Shown here: positions 1 through 12,185 of the stretch, one piece after another | Numbering within the stretch: position 1 is the stretch's first letter | How the letters are laid out: every line of letters starts with the position of its first letter | DNA from: Armadillidium nasatum | Taxonomy: Eukaryota; Arthropoda; Malacostraca; Isopoda; Armadillidiidae | Direction of reading: 5' to 3' | Length of the DNA stretch: 64,000 bases | Assembly: GCA_009176605.1 (NCBI GenBank) | Contig: SEYY01000156.1 | Span: 1 to 64,000, forward strand | Notes under the pieces: generated by a model | Databases searched by the model: none | Seen by the model: the letters and a program-made list of their open reading frames with translations, nothing else | Told to the model about the DNA's origin: nothing | Translations under genes and position numbers: made by a program

Positions 1-104
1 GGAAATTTTGAATTGAATGTGTCAACATATGCACACTGGCTATTCCAGCAGGTATCGTTGGGCAATGGAGGTTTTTTACCTCCTTTTTTATGCAGCCAAC
101 CCTG

Positions 105-341
105 AAATTGAAATAGAAATTGATTTAAGTAACTACTGATATTGTAGCCTGATTTAGTAAATTTACCATTTGCCTACCTCAAAATACATGATCTCATAAT
201 GTTACAAAGGCTTTTGTTTTCTGTTGCTGAGTGAAAAGTGAAAATACTGTTGCAGCAATTCTTTCAATTTCATATTTGTAGCGTATATATAATCCCATCA
301 CAACTTTTTCTGAAATTATATGAAAAGACTGAAAATCACTT
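105..341 (-). other. putative intron of the hAT copy
   Basis: The interval lies between the donor-like GTAAGTGA near 341 and the acceptor-like TTTCAG near 105 on the - strand. It is AT-rich and shows no conserved peptide in any frame. The flanking blocks match successive parts of hAT transposase, which supports an intron. The phases of the two borders do not match cleanly. Confidence 0.45.
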
Positions 342-732
342 ACTTCTGGTTGTGGTGGTTTCTGAAGTACTTAGCAACTTCTACCAGATGGCTAAGGACT
401 CCTTGGAGTATCCTCCTTTTCCACAAGGTTTAAATAGTGTGCTGCACAGCCATACACAAGAAGGCTTAAATTGTGCCCTCTTGTGTCCACCTCTTTGTAG
501 TGGGTCTCAAGAAGTTATGTTAGCTTCATTTTGTTTTTGTTGTCTGATATGTAAGCTACATCCTAAAAACAGAAAGATTGAGTTAATCTATTTATTCTAC
601 TAGCAATGCTAAAGATTATCTTTAGCATTACGATTTGCATTTTTTATTCATTTAGCAATCTTTTAATTTTTTAAAGGAAACAATTTTTTAGTTATGTATA
701 AAAAACATTTAAAATCAAGTTAATCAACTCAC

Positions 733-1143
733 CTTGCATTTGTATTTGTCCTCGAATTGGCCTATTTGCTTTATTGCCAAATCTGAAATGTAGTTGGCAG
801 TTTTCTTCTCAGCTCCAGTATCAATAGACCCAGCAAAAATGGATTTCTTTCCTCCATCACCATTGGTTGGCAGGTTCAAACATGTTGCAATGATTGGAAG
901 GTTGTGCACATTGGACCATCCATCTTGGATCATGGTAACTTGTTTTCTTCTGAGAAACTCCACCATGCGAAACTCGCATTCACTAGCAACTTCATCTAAA
1001 AGGCCTTCACTAACCTGGCATCTCAAGGGAGGTTGATGAGTTCCACCCCGCATCATTGTAAGTAAGTTCTTCATTTCGGAGTCTTCTGCAGCACTACATG
1101 GAATATTACACAAAAAAAAGGCTCGTGCAAACTGCAAATCCAA
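733..1143 (-). pseudogene. hAT transposase DUF659-like exon
   Basis: This is the best preserved part of the hAT copy, an open stretch of about 137 codons. It contains LDEVASECEF and VTMIQDGWSNVHNLPIIA, followed by IFAGSIDTGAEKKTANY, the usual order in DUF659 hAT transposases. In this family the segment belongs to the RNase-H-like catalytic fold that cuts and pastes the element. The ORF runs into a good 5' splice donor (AAG|GTGAGT) at 733/732, so the apparent C-terminus past that point is intron. Upstream the frame closes near 1168, so the ATG at 1143 is only the first methionine after a stop and not a trusted start. Confidence 0.65.
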
Positions 1144-1429
1144 AGCTGCTTTTAGTTTTGGTGGCGTTTAGATCACAAAACTGTCTATCCTCACTTGCCT
1201 GGTTACAATAGTCCCCAGCGTTGATGCAGCACTTGGTCCACTCTGACTTGGAGTCGGTGTGGGTGTTCTAATACTAGTTGCTGGACTGACTGATCTTGGT
1301 TCTACAGGTACAGGTGATCGTGATCTAGATCGATAAGGTGTTGTCGATCTACTTTGGCCCACAGGCACAGCTGGAGCTGGTGAAAATCCATTTACCATTT
1401 CAACATCACCATCATCACTGCTACACATC

Positions 1430-2113
1430 CTCATTTAAGAAAAGACATAGATATGCTGGAGAGAGTACAACGTCGAGCAACAAGGATGATTTCTGGCTTT
1501 GAAAATAAGAGCTATGAAGAGAGGTTGAAGGAGTTAGGAATGTTCTCAGTTGAAAGGAGATTTCTCAGAGGGGATATGATACAAGTTTACAAAATATTTG
1601 CATCTGACACAGAGATTGAAAAATACTTCATAGTGGACCATGGAAGAGTAACAGGACATAACAAGAAAATTAAAAGAAGCCATGCCATCTCGATCTAAGA
1701 AAATACTGTTTCATATAGAGTTGTTAATTTTTGGAATGACTTGCCACGGAGGTTGTTGACTGTGATTCTCTTGTCAAATTTAAAAAGGGGCTAGATAGAT
1801 ATATGGATGGTTTGTATTATAAGAATAATTGACTAAGCCAAATTGGCGGGTATATATGAATTTTTGGATCAACAGATCAACCTATGACTAAGCCTAACGG
1901 CAGTTTTTGTAGTGGGTGATGTTCATTGATTGCATGTGTAATGGGGCCTTAAAAATTTCAGCTAGCTCGTGAAATGCTATGCATGAATGAACTTAATTGG
2001 GATAGACCATTTCATGTATTAGTATTGTTATTATTTGTTTGGACTGGGACAGTCTCGATAGGCCCTTGTGGCTTCTAACTGTCTCTATTTTCCTATGTTC
2101 CTATGTTCCTACC
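1430..2113 (+). mobile_element. CR1-like LINE, 5'-truncated 3' end (copy 1)
   Basis: The + strand encodes the C-terminal tail of a non-LTR reverse transcriptase (MLERVQRRATRMISGFEN, then RLKELGMFSVERR and GDMIQVYKIF), followed by a 3' UTR. The copy ends in tandem octamers TTCCTATG near 2090-2112. Octamer repeats at the 3' end are a hallmark of CR1-clade LINEs, which use them in place of poly(A). Four other copies of the same family lie in the window and share this tail. The 5' end is truncated in the middle of ORF2 and abuts the hAT copy. The ORF closes early at 1698, so the copy is dead. Confidence 0.85.
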
Positions 2114-2519
2114 TTCACCTTGGCCAATAAGTTTATATTGATCACACTTTCCCAGATGGGCTCTTACTCTTTCAATTTTGTTGCTCACCAGATTACTGCA
2201 ATGGTTGCATTTTCTCTTCTTCACAGTCTTTCCATTTTCTAGAACATTTACACACTCTCAAACTCTCCCCAAGCCAGGTCTTTCAACCTCCCACACCTAT
2301 TCATGATTTAAGATAGAGAAGCTTTTCCACCTTAAAGTTCTGTTAATTGGATGCTGTAATTTAATAATTATTGATTAGAAATTTAGAAACACCTGAAAAT
2401 TTAAAGAATATTCTTAAAACATTTGATCTTTTAAAAAGAGATAAATAAACATTTTTACATTACTGGACATACACAAGTTGCATGTGTCTACAGTAATTGG
2501 AAATGAAATAGAAAGTTTT
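2114..2519. other. no recognised gene
   Basis: This stretch between a CR1 3' end and a short palindromic repeat block holds no ORF I can assign. It is AT-rich, with a C/T-rich part near 2120-2290 that resembles no family I know. Confidence 0.5.
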
Positions 2520-2662
2520 GTATGGTACAACACTTTTTTTACCAAAAAACCCAGAAAACCCCATCAATTCCCAGGGTTTTTGGTCTAAAAACCCGGGTTT
2601 TAAGCAAAAACCCACCCAGGCTTGTTTTTTTGGGGGAAAAACCCGGGTTTTTGCCAACCCTG
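2520..2662. repeat. short palindrome-rich repeat (AAACCCGGGTTT type)
   Basis: The block repeats AAACCCGGGTTTT-like palindromes at least twice, along with A/C-rich and T/G-rich mirror stretches such as CCCAGGGTTTTTGG. It ends where a truncated CR1-like LINE starts. The arrangement suggests a small hairpin-forming non-autonomous element or its remnant. No coding potential is seen. Confidence 0.45.
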
Positions 2663-3536
2663 GATTATTAGCAGTAATCTGAAGGTGGATGATCAATGTT
2701 TGGAAGCAAGGAATAGAGCTAATAAGATGTTAGGCATAATTAATCGCAATGTAGTTTACAAGAGTAAAGAGGTTATAAGCAACCTATATAATAGCTATGT
2801 TAGGCCAGCATTAGAGTATTGTGCACAGGTTTGGGCTCCTCATTTAAGAAAAGACATAGATATGCTGGAGAGAGTACAACGTCGAGCAACAAGGATGATT
2901 TCTGGCTTTGAAAATAAGAGATATGAAGAGAGGTTGAAGGAGTTAGGAATGTTCTCGGTTGAAAGGAGATTTCTCAGAGGGGATATGATGCAAGTTTACA
3001 AAATATTTGCATCTGACAGTAATACAGAGATTGAAAAATATTTTATAGTGGACCGTGGAAGAATAACTAGAAGACATGATAAGAAAATTAAAAAGAAACC
3101 ATGCCATCTCTATCTAAGAAAATACTCTTTCAGTAATAGAGTTGTTAATTTTTGGAATGACTTGCCACAAGAGATTGTTGACTGTGATTCTCTTGTCAAA
3201 TTTAAAAGGGGGCTAGAGAGATATATGAATGGTTTAGGTATTATATAGTATAACTGACTAAGCCAAATTGGTGGGTATATGAATTTTTAGATCAACAGAT
3301 TAACCTATGACTAAGCTTAAGGCAGTTTTTTTGTAGTTGGTGTTGGTTCATTGAATATTGCATGTATAATTGAGCTTAGTTTTACTTTTATCTTTGCATG
3401 AATGTACTGATAACTAGGGATGGGATAAACCTAGTCTTTTGTGCATGTTTTAGTATTGTTATTATTTGTATGGATTGAGTCTCGAAATGCCATTGTAGCT
3501 TCTAACTGTCTTTATTTTCCTATGTTCCTATGTTTA
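2663..3536 (+). mobile_element. CR1-like LINE, 5'-truncated (copy 2)
   Basis: The copy starts in the RT palm/thumb region (ISSNLKVDDQCLEARNRANK). The frame then stays open through LYNSYVRPALEYCAQVWAPH, MLERVQRRATRMISGFEN and the C-terminal FWNDLPQEIVDCDSLVKF to a stop near 3247. A 3' UTR of about 290 bp ends in TTCCTATG octamers near 3518-3536. This is the best preserved CR1 C-terminus in the window, with no obvious internal stop. The 5' truncation is typical of failed target-primed reverse transcription. Confidence 0.88.
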
Positions 3537-3544
3537 AAAGTGTG

Positions 3545-4805
3545 CAAGTTAAACTAAGTTGGAAAAATAGATAAGGGGAGTGTGTTCCAGATTTTACCAG
3601 TTGAATGCATGTAAAAGAGAGCATAAGTTAAGACAAAAAGCCCTAGACTCCACCTTTTGGAGGAAAGCTGTATGAGAGCATCATCCCAGATGTGTGGCGC
3701 ATACTTCATGAAGGGGTGAATAACATCCCTATAAAGAGCAAGCAACTTGGGTGGTGTGAATATATTACAAAGGTGCCTTAAAATACCCAACCTCTTGGAA
3801 GTTTGTTTAGAAAGAGAAGTAATGCTTTCCTTCTAAGAAAGATCACAAAAAAAGAAGCACCAAGAAAATTAAGGACAGATAAAGGTTTAAGTTGAGTGTT
3901 TTCAAAGATGTCATAGTTGTTTGGAAGGTTGTGCTGAGTAAAGAGATGGTGGAACTGAATTTTTGAGACATTGAAAACAACCTTATTTTCTCTACCCCAG
4001 ATTGAAATACAAGAAAAGTAAGGGGTCAGTTGCTCCAAGTCCACTATTCTTGCGTCAATAATTGCCATTGGGAGTGACATCTTTCAAATTGGAAAAGTAA
4101 TGAAGAATGGAGTAAGGACAGATCTCTGAGGAATACCACTATTTACAGATTTAAAAGGAAAAACTGTGACAGTCTAAAACAGCTGCTGTAGAATGACAAG
4201 ACAGAAAATCAGAGAGGATAAATTCTGAAAGAGGGAAGTATAAAAATCAGAGATTTGTGCAACACTCTATTGAAGGCTTTCGAAATATCTAGTGTGACAC
4301 CAAAAATTTTTATGAAATGACGAAGAGAGGAGAACTAAGAGTCAGAGAGAAGGAAAAGAAAGTTATCAGTGGAACTGATGACATTCACTGGCTGTATTAT
4401 GATAGCTAGAAGAAAGTCATTAGTGGTAGTGAGCATTGAAATCATCTATGATAATTTCTTAGAAAGGAAAAGCAGAGAGAATGTTCAGTTTTGGAGTTTA
4501 GATAGTCAAAGAATTTAGGGTAGTTGGTAAATTAGGAGATAAATAAGCAGAACAAATGAATTTAGACAGAATGGCAAGAGAGCTGTAGCGGCAAACTTCA
4601 AAATCCAAAAGACAGGTTAAAGACACGAGAGTAAACAAAATCGTGGCTCGCATATGAATAACAACCTCCTTTGGATGAAAATTGAAGATAGATGCAGTAA
4701 GAGGAAACAGAAAATGGTTTGCTATCAGAACGCTTAAGCACCTGGAAAATAGAAATTGTATTGAACGCTCGGATGCAAAATCTTGGTGGCACTAACCCTG
4801 TCACC
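3545..4805 (-). mobile_element. Jockey-like LINE, decayed (copy J1)
   Basis: Read on the - strand, the segment matches the other Jockey-like copies in the window. Endonuclease-like peptides (SDSKPFSVSSYCIYLQFSSK) lie near 4605-4790, and RT and C-terminal remnants lie from about 4100 down to 3550. The motif complementary to GGGAGTGTGTTCCAGA near 3575-3592 is shared by all copies and marks the C-terminal coding part. Frames are heavily broken. The 3' end faces the 3' end of a CR1 copy within about 10 bases. Confidence 0.75.
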
Positions 4806-5245
4806 TATCAATAGTTTTGTTTAAAAATGTTACTACAAAAATAACTAGGTTTTACAGATAGCAGAAAACTTAAATTTTATGATCATTGAATATTTTCAAT
4901 CTTGTTTCAACCTTCGTGAGTTCAATAAATAAAAAAAATTGGTATTGGTACTCAATATCAGTAAATTTAGAGGTATCAGTTTCGGGTGATTTAAAATTAT
5001 TGGTACTCTTATTAAAACTTTGGTATTGCTCTATCTCTAATATAAATACTGAAGAGCAAAATTAGCATCACTGGAACAAATGTCCATAGGAGAATCCTGA
5101 AATATGCAAAATGGGCAGTAACATTAATATACATCACATGGTTATACATAATGGGGATTATGTGGTGCCCCATTGATAGAAACCCTGGGACACTGTGGCA
5201 TATAAGTAGGGTGTGATTCAAACCTGTCCCTGACTGTCAGTACAT
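4806..5245. other. no recognised gene
   Basis: AT-rich sequence between the J1 LINE and a Tc1-like fragment. Near 4935-5030 it has a weak cluster of GGTATTGGTACT-like words, resembling the GGTATCGGTATC hairpin near 41000. No ORF is assignable. Confidence 0.4.
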
Positions 5246-5690
5246 TGTGTGACCTCTCCTTTCACGTACGACAGCTAAACACCATTGAGGCATTTGAAGA
5301 TGAGGTCCTAGATGATTTCCTGTGGCAGTTCCTCATAGGTGTACAACCATTTGTCACAGGTTATTAAGGCTGTGTGTCTAGTGCTGTAGCCATCCCAGCT
5401 GCCTTTTCAGTGTGTACCACAGATGCTCGATGGGGTTTAGGTTGGGTCTGAATGCAGGCCAGTCCAATGTTCAAATCCCTAGCATGTTGAAGTAATCACC
5501 AACACATCTAGCTACATGATGTCTGTTATTAACCTGCATGAAGATGAAGACTTCACTGATGTAGGGACCAAATGGTACTACTATGGTTCTAGTATGTCCA
5601 TTATGTATCGTTGCCCCGTTAGGTACCCTGCATTGAAGATGTTGTAAGGGGAAGTCCAGCGGATAGCAACAGAGAGATCCTACACAGGAG
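5246..5690 (-). pseudogene. Tc1/mariner-like transposase, C-terminal fragment
   Basis: The - strand encodes the signature Tc1 block around PNLNPIEHLWYTLKRQLG, preceded by FMQVNNRHHVARCVGDYFN and by TGQRYIMDILEP. This is the usual order TGxxY, QxDNAPxH, SPDLNPIEHLW in Tc1-like DDE transposases, which cut and paste at TA. In-frame stops are present and the DNAPxH aspartate region is degraded, so the gene is dead. The more N-terminal block is displaced to 6690-6850, about 1 kb away, by a GA-repeat-containing insertion. Confidence 0.75.
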
Positions 5691-5721
5691 TGATCACTTA
5701 CAAAGAAGAAGGATTTAAAAG

Positions 5722-6689
<968 letters not shown>

Positions 6690-6850
6690 ACGAATCTGGC
6701 TCATAGCTCCCCTTATAACATGTAACTCCATGCAGGCATGAATATACCACCCCAAATCATAATGGACCCACCACTGAGAGGGAGTATCTATTGCATTATG
6801 CCTGTTGCATAGCACTCACGATGCCTCTGATAAACCCTAGAACATCCATT
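6690..6850 (-). pseudogene. Tc1/mariner-like transposase, central fragment
   Basis: The - strand carries a SIMIWGGIFMPAW-like block, matching the GGGSIMVWGC block of Tc1-like transposases. In an intact transposase it lies N-terminal to the blocks found at 5246-5690. Its upstream side is cut by a CR1-like LINE near 6888. No complete domain remains. Confidence 0.6.
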
Positions 6851-6887
6851 TGAGCTGTGCAGATTGAATCGGCACTCCATAAAAAGG

Positions 6888-7770
6888 ATAAGAACATAGG
6901 AAAATAGAGACAGTTAGAAGCCACAAAGGCCTATCGAGACTGTCCCAGTCCAAACAAATAATAATATAAATACTAATACATGCACAAAAGACTAGGTCTA
7001 TCCTATCCCTAGTTATCAGTTCATTCATGCAAAGATGAAAATAAAACTAAGCCCAATTATACATGCAATATTCAATGAACCATCATCCACTACAAAAAAA
7101 CTGCCCATTAGGCTTAGTCATAGGTTGATCTAAAAATTCATATATACCCACCAATTTGGCTTAGTCAAGTTATACTATATAATACCTAAACATTCATATA
7201 TCTCTCTAGGCCCCTTTTAAATTTGACAAGAGAATCACAGTCAACAATCTCTTGTGGCAATCCATTCCAAAAATTAACAACTTCATTAATGAAAGAGTAT
7301 TTTCTTAGATCAATATGGCATGGCTTCTTTTTAATTTTCTTATCATGTCCTCTAGTTACTCTTCCATGGTCCACTTTAAAGTATTTTTCAATCTCTGTAT
7401 TACTGTCAGATGCAAATATTTTGCAAACTTGTATCATATCCCCTCTGAGAAATCTTTCAGCCGGGAACATTCCTAATTCCTTCAACCTCTCTTCATGTCT
7501 CTTATTTTCAAAGCCAGAAATCATCCTTGTTGCTCGACGTTGTACTCTCTCCAGCATATCTATGTCTTTTCATAAATGAGGGGACCAAACCTGTGCCCAG
7601 TACTCTAATGCTGACCTAACATAGCTATTATATAGGTTGCTTATAACCTCTTTGCTCTTGTATACTACATTACGATTAATTATACCTAAAATCTTATTAG
7701 CTCTTATTCCTTGCTTCCAAACATTGATCACCCACCTTCAGATTACTACTAATAATCACACCTAAATATA
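6888..7770 (-). mobile_element. CR1-like LINE, 5'-truncated (copy 3)
   Basis: The - strand shows the same C-terminal RT tail as the other copies (MLERVQRRATRMISGFEN, FWNGLPQEIVDCDSLVKF) and the same 3' UTR. It ends near 6888 in an octamer-type tail (CTATGTTC on the - strand). The longest open part is 7186-7557. The 5' end is truncated near 7770, where a Ty3/gypsy gag start begins, so the LINE landed in that LTR element. Confidence 0.87.
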
Positions 7771-8185
7771 GACCTGAATAAATCCTTGATCCACAGTCTC
7801 AAGCCACTTCCACTGGAGGAACTTCGTTCTGAAGTTCGTTGAATTGGCCTTTCTGTGCCTCGGTTATTAATTTCATTCGTATGGGCCTCATCATCATCAA
7901 CTTCTGCTGGAGTTACAGAGATACCAGAGGTTGAAGGATCTAATATGTTGTTGTTGTTAGACCTAGTTTTATTTTTCTTTGAAGGCATCGTAGAATTGTG
8001 TTATTTCTTTAGTATATATGTTTATCTATGTAGTAGTATTTATTTATTTATACATGTTTTTATTTTTTTAAATTTTTTTAATTTTGTTATTTTTTTTAAG
8101 AAGGCGCAATTAATTAGACAGTAGTGCCTTGGTTATATAGGTATACACTTTTAGCCTAGGCTTGTATATAGTAGCAAATTTACTT

Positions 8186-8294
<109 letters not shown>

Positions 8295-9067
8295 TTTTTT
8301 TTCACAAAACAGTACATAGGTTATTTCAATTTAATTTCTTCTTTATGGTAACACTATTTTAGCACCCATACATTTAATTATTTATTTATTTTTATTATTA
8401 TTAATTTTTTCAAAATTATTAATAATGATATACTGTTATCATATATTTCAATGTTATTTATTTTATTAAATATCACAGTTTCCTAAGTCACTGTCACTAT
8501 AAATCACATTCCAATTGAGACCAATGATAAAAACTTAAAAATTTTTGAGAGTGCTATCTAAAGTATTATCATGTATTTCGTGTTATAGGCTAGAGTTGCT
8601 TTGGTTCTATCGTATTTTCAATACTAGGCCTAAAGTAATTTAAATTTTTATAAAATTTCTATTAATTCTTCATAAAAAGTCAGTTTTATTTTAATTTTAT
8701 TTTGAGAGCTATATCCTACAGCTATATCCTATGTTCCTAAATACTAGGATACAGGCTAGGCTAGAGTATGTTGGCCCTATATCAATTCCAGTTGAAGGCC
8801 TAAAGTAATATAAATTTTCATTAAATTTCTATTAATTCTTCATAAAAAATTCAGTTTTTATTTTATTTTTATTTCTGCTTGGTTTATTTACTAAAATTTT
8901 ATAATTTCTTCACGCTCTAGGCCAAGTTTCTTCATGAACTAGGTCACTGTAACAAATTGTTATTTATCTGCTTTTATTTATTTATTTCCTTTTTCAAAAA
9001 CCTTTCTATTTATTTAATTTATTCTTTTATATTTGTTCTATATAATTGTCACTCTGGGGTCACCACT

Positions 9068-9484
9068 TGCAACAAAAATGGCTTCTGGATGATGGCCCTA
9101 TAATGCCACATTGCTTTATTTTAGCCTAGGGTTGTGCAGGCCTAGAGCTAATTATATCTATAAAATTTATATTCCTCTTACCTTGTTATTTTATCGTATT
9201 AATACTAGCTTATTAGTTGGTGTAGTAAATAATTCTTCTTGAGTAATAATTTTATTTTATTATTTTTCACACTTTTTATGTAGATGCAATGTTATACAAA
9301 CTGTTATCAATGCTGCTCTTATTCACAACGCTTGCTGCACCGGCAATATCCTAACAATCAATACAGCGTTCACAACATCGATATATCATTTATCATTCAT
9401 AAATCATTCACAATATCGATATATCATTTATTATAAATAATAACCAATTACATTTATTGAAAAAAATTCAAAAATCAATACACC

Positions 9485-9488
<4 letters not shown>
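9068..9488 (-). repeat. LTR of Mag-like family (copy A)
   Basis: About 420 bp, bounded by TG at 9488-9487 and TTGCA at 9068 on the - strand, followed by AG and a TGGTGACCCC primer-site-like block. It shares with the LTRs near 15373-15747, 51559-51895 and 60158-60466 the ATATATCAT/GATATATCATT words and its overall order. The U3 edge is immediately flanked by (TA)n. Confidence 0.72.

Positions 9489-9580
<92 letters not shown>
9489..9580. repeat. (TA)n microsatellite
   Basis: About 92 bp of TA. Its left edge touches the TG end of Mag-like LTR copy A; its right edge is 245 bp from myotrophin exon 2. Confidence 0.97.
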
Positions 9581-9824
9581 CCCATATTTATATAATGAAA
9601 AAAATCTTACAATGTAACCTAAAATGTAAAAGAAAATTGTTTTTACCTTTTTAATATTGTAAAATCTTGTATTTAACTTTAGGTTCTTTTTCTGATAATT
9701 TGTTAGAAAAAATGAAATTAAAGTAGACATAAAACATTTACTGTATTACTTAAAAATTAAGTGAAATTTGACCAATTTTGACCGTTATAAGTAAAAATAA
9801 AAAACTAAATTTTTTTCTTTTTAG

Positions 9825-9938
9825 CAAGGAGCTGATGTTAACTCTGCAATCGAAGGGAGACCACCATTGTGTTTAGCTTCTGATTACGGTCAACTTGATG
9901 TAATTAAGTACTTGCTGTCAAAAGGAGCAGATGTTGAG
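9825..9938 (+). CDS. MTPN: myotrophin, exon 2 (ankyrin repeat)
   Basis: The 114-base exon encodes 38 residues, beginning QGADVNSAIEGRPPLCLASD and ending VIKYLLSKGADVE. Myotrophin is a small cytosolic protein of about 118 residues with ankyrin repeats; family knowledge links it to actin-capping protein (CapZ) regulation and to growth signalling. The segment aligns with the vertebrate exon GEDVNRTLEGG...LLLKGADIN, with the same length and phase 0 at both ends. The 3' splice site is a pyrimidine tract ending TTTTTAG at 9824, and the 5' donor is GAG|GTCAGT at 9938/9939. The exon is intact and on the + strand. It is squeezed between a Mag-like LTR with its (TA)n tract and a CR1-like LINE that starts 68 bp after the donor. 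A related ankyrin protein is the main alternative, but the match of exon borders favours myotrophin. Confidence 0.88.
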
Positions 9939-10005
9939 GTCAGTTTTTAATATTAGCAAAAGAGAAATTTTTTTAAAATTTTTTTAATTTTTTTATTATA
10001 AGATA

Positions 10006-12185
10006 ACATAGGAACATAGGAAAATAGAGACAGTTAGAAGCCACAAGGGCCTATCAAGACTGTCCTAGTCCAAACAAATAACAATATCAATACTAATACA
10101 TGCATGAAAGACTAGGTCTATCCTATCCCTAGTTATCAGTTCATTCATGCAAAGATAAAAATAAAACTAAGCCCAATTATACATGCAATATTCAATGAAC
10201 CATCACTCACTACAAAAAAACTGCCCGTTAGCCTTAGTCATAGGGTGATTTAAAAATTCATATATCCCCGCCAATTTGGCTTGGTCAAGTTATGCTATAT
10301 AATACCTAAACCATCCCTATATCTATCTGGCCCCCTTTTAAATTTGACAAAAATCTCTTGTGGCAAGCCATTCCAAAAATTAACAACTCGACTACTGAAA
10401 GAGTATTTTCTTAGATCGAGATGGCATGACTTCTTTTTAATTTTCTTATTATGTCCTCTAATTACTCTTCTATGGTCCATTGTAAAGTATTTTTCAATCT
10501 CTGTATTACTGTCAGATGCAAATATTTTGTAAACTTGTATCATATCCCCTCTGAGAAATCTTTCAGCCGAGAACATTCCTAACTCCTTCAACCTCTCTTC
10601 ATAGCTCCTATTTTCAAAGCCTTCAAAGCCAGAAATCATCCTTGTTGCTCGACGTTGTACTCTCTCCAGCATATCAATGTCTTTTCTTAAATGAGGAGCC
10701 CAAACTGTGCACAATACTCAAATGCTGGCCTAACATTGCTATTATATAGTTTGCATATAACCTCTTTGCTCTTGTAAACTACATTGTGATTAATTATACC
10801 TAAAATCTTATTAGCTCTATTCCTTGCTTACAGACATTGATCACCTACCTTCAGATTACTGCTAATAATCACACCTAAATCCTTTTCTTCATCCACAGAC
10901 TCAAGCCAATCCCCATTCATTTCATAATTAAATCCTTCATTTGAGTAACCTACATGAAGAACTTTACATTTTTTACGATTAAAGTTCATTTGCCATCTCT
11001 CTGCCCAACCAAGAAGTCTATCTAGATCACCTTGAAGCTTTATGCATCCATCATTATTCCTTACTGAGGTAACCACTTTGGTATCATCTGCAAACTTAGA
11101 AACCTTACATTTAAGACCTTTGTCTAAATCATTTATATAAATAAGAAACAGAAGTGGTCCCAGCGCAGACTCTGTGGGACCCCACTCCTCACTGTTTCCC
11201 ATAATGACTTATTACCATTAAGTAATACACACTTCCTTCTGTTCTTTAACCACTCTTTAATCCAATTGTGTACCATTCCATCTATACCATACTGTGACAA
11301 CTTTTGCATCAACCTAACATGGAATACCTTATCAAAAGCTTTGCTAAAGTCTAAATATATGACATCAACTAGATCACCCCTGTCTATACATTCAGTAATA
11401 TATTCCATAAATTCTAGTAGATTTGTCTGACATGATCTACCCTTTCTAAAGCCATGGTGGGAGTTATAGAGTATCTTGTTTTTATCATCTAAATGCTTCT
11501 CTATTTGATTTTTCAGTAACTTTTCCAAAATTTTTACAATCAGAGATGTTAAACTAACGAGCCTATAGTTTCCTAGATCTTCCTTACAACGTTTTTTGAA
11601 AATAGGCACCACATATGACCTTTTCCACTCCTCAGGTACCTCTCCAAAAGCAATAGATCATTTAAAAATCATATATAATGCCATTGCAATACTGCTATTC
11701 CCCTCTTTTAGAATTCTACCATATGCACCATCCAGACCCGCTGCCTTATTTGGGTCAATATGTTCTAGTAAAGATTTAATTTCATTTAACTCAATTTCAA
11801 ATCCTATACACCTATTCATTACATGTATACTAGAGCTATTAGTCTCTAAACTGCTATCCAACCTTTTCTCATTAAACACTGACACAAAATAAACATTGAA
11901 AATATTAAACAATTCCTTATCCAAACTTACTAAATTCCCACCAATTTTAATTGGGCCAAGTTTCTTATCCTTACTTTTGAATTTATAGAAGCTAAAAAAC
12001 TTTTTCAGTCTTTATTACTGTTCCTTGCCAAATTAATTTCTGCTATTCTCTTTGCTCTTCTTATTGAATGGTTAAGTTCATTCCAAATTCTCTTATAATG
12101 TTCCAAATCTTCCCCCCTGTTCCAACCTTTGAATATTTTAAAACATCTATGCTTTTCACTGATTTTCTCTTTTATCTCTTTTTTA
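10006..12185 (-). mobile_element. CR1-like LINE, longest copy (copy 4)
   Basis: This 2.2 kb copy on the - strand runs from the RT N-terminal region to the 3' octamer tail. In order it contains a conserved pre-RT block near 11658-11924 (IDPNKAAGLDGAYGRILKEG), RT fingers/palm near 11133-11612 (VSLTSLIVKILEKLL, YLDFSKAFDKV), the FADD catalytic box and downstream palm near 10828-11160, and the C-terminal tail near 10295-10714. It ends with two TTCCTATG-type octamers near 10006-10022. Several frame changes make it non-functional. The endonuclease region is absent: the copy is 5'-truncated where a BEL/Pao fragment begins. Confidence 0.9.
10828..11612 (-). pseudogene. CR1-like reverse transcriptase core
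   Basis: Two overlapping open stretches (11133-11612 and 10828-11202) cover the RT core. Visible landmarks are NYRLVSLTSLIVKILEKL, HGFRKGRSCQTNLLEF, DVIYLDFSKAFDKV, GPLLFLIYINDL, KFADDTKVV and NFNRKKCKVLHVG. The FADD box holds the two adjacent catalytic aspartates of non-LTR RTs. The frame changes once, near the GVPQ box around 11160, so the domain is not continuous. RT primes on nicked target DNA in this clade. Confidence 0.85.

Larger units (their letters stand above)
1..1434 (-). mobile_element. hAT-like DNA transposon, decayed, intron-containing, runs off the left edge
   Basis: Three blocks on the - strand resemble one hAT transposase of the DUF659 type. They are about 733-1143 (preceded by an S/P/T-rich stretch to 1434), about 342-520 with the peptide LLVYGCAAHYLNLVEKE, and 1-104 with PPLPNDTCWNSQC, a block typical of hAT proteins. 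Exon-like borders are visible: a donor GTGAGT right after position 733, a donor GTAAGTGA near 341, and an acceptor TTTCAG ending near 105. The reading frame is damaged: a stop lies between the S/P/T-rich part and the DUF659 part, and there are frame changes in the middle block. The N-terminal side ends where a CR1-like LINE begins near 1430, so the start is lost. The C-terminal catalytic end lies outside the window. A domesticated host gene is possible, but the stops argue for a dead copy. Confidence 0.7.

Noticed and set aside
2039-2242. 67-codon + strand ORF
   Set aside because: It spans a CR1 3' UTR and octamer tail; similar frames recur in the other copies as non-coding UTR.
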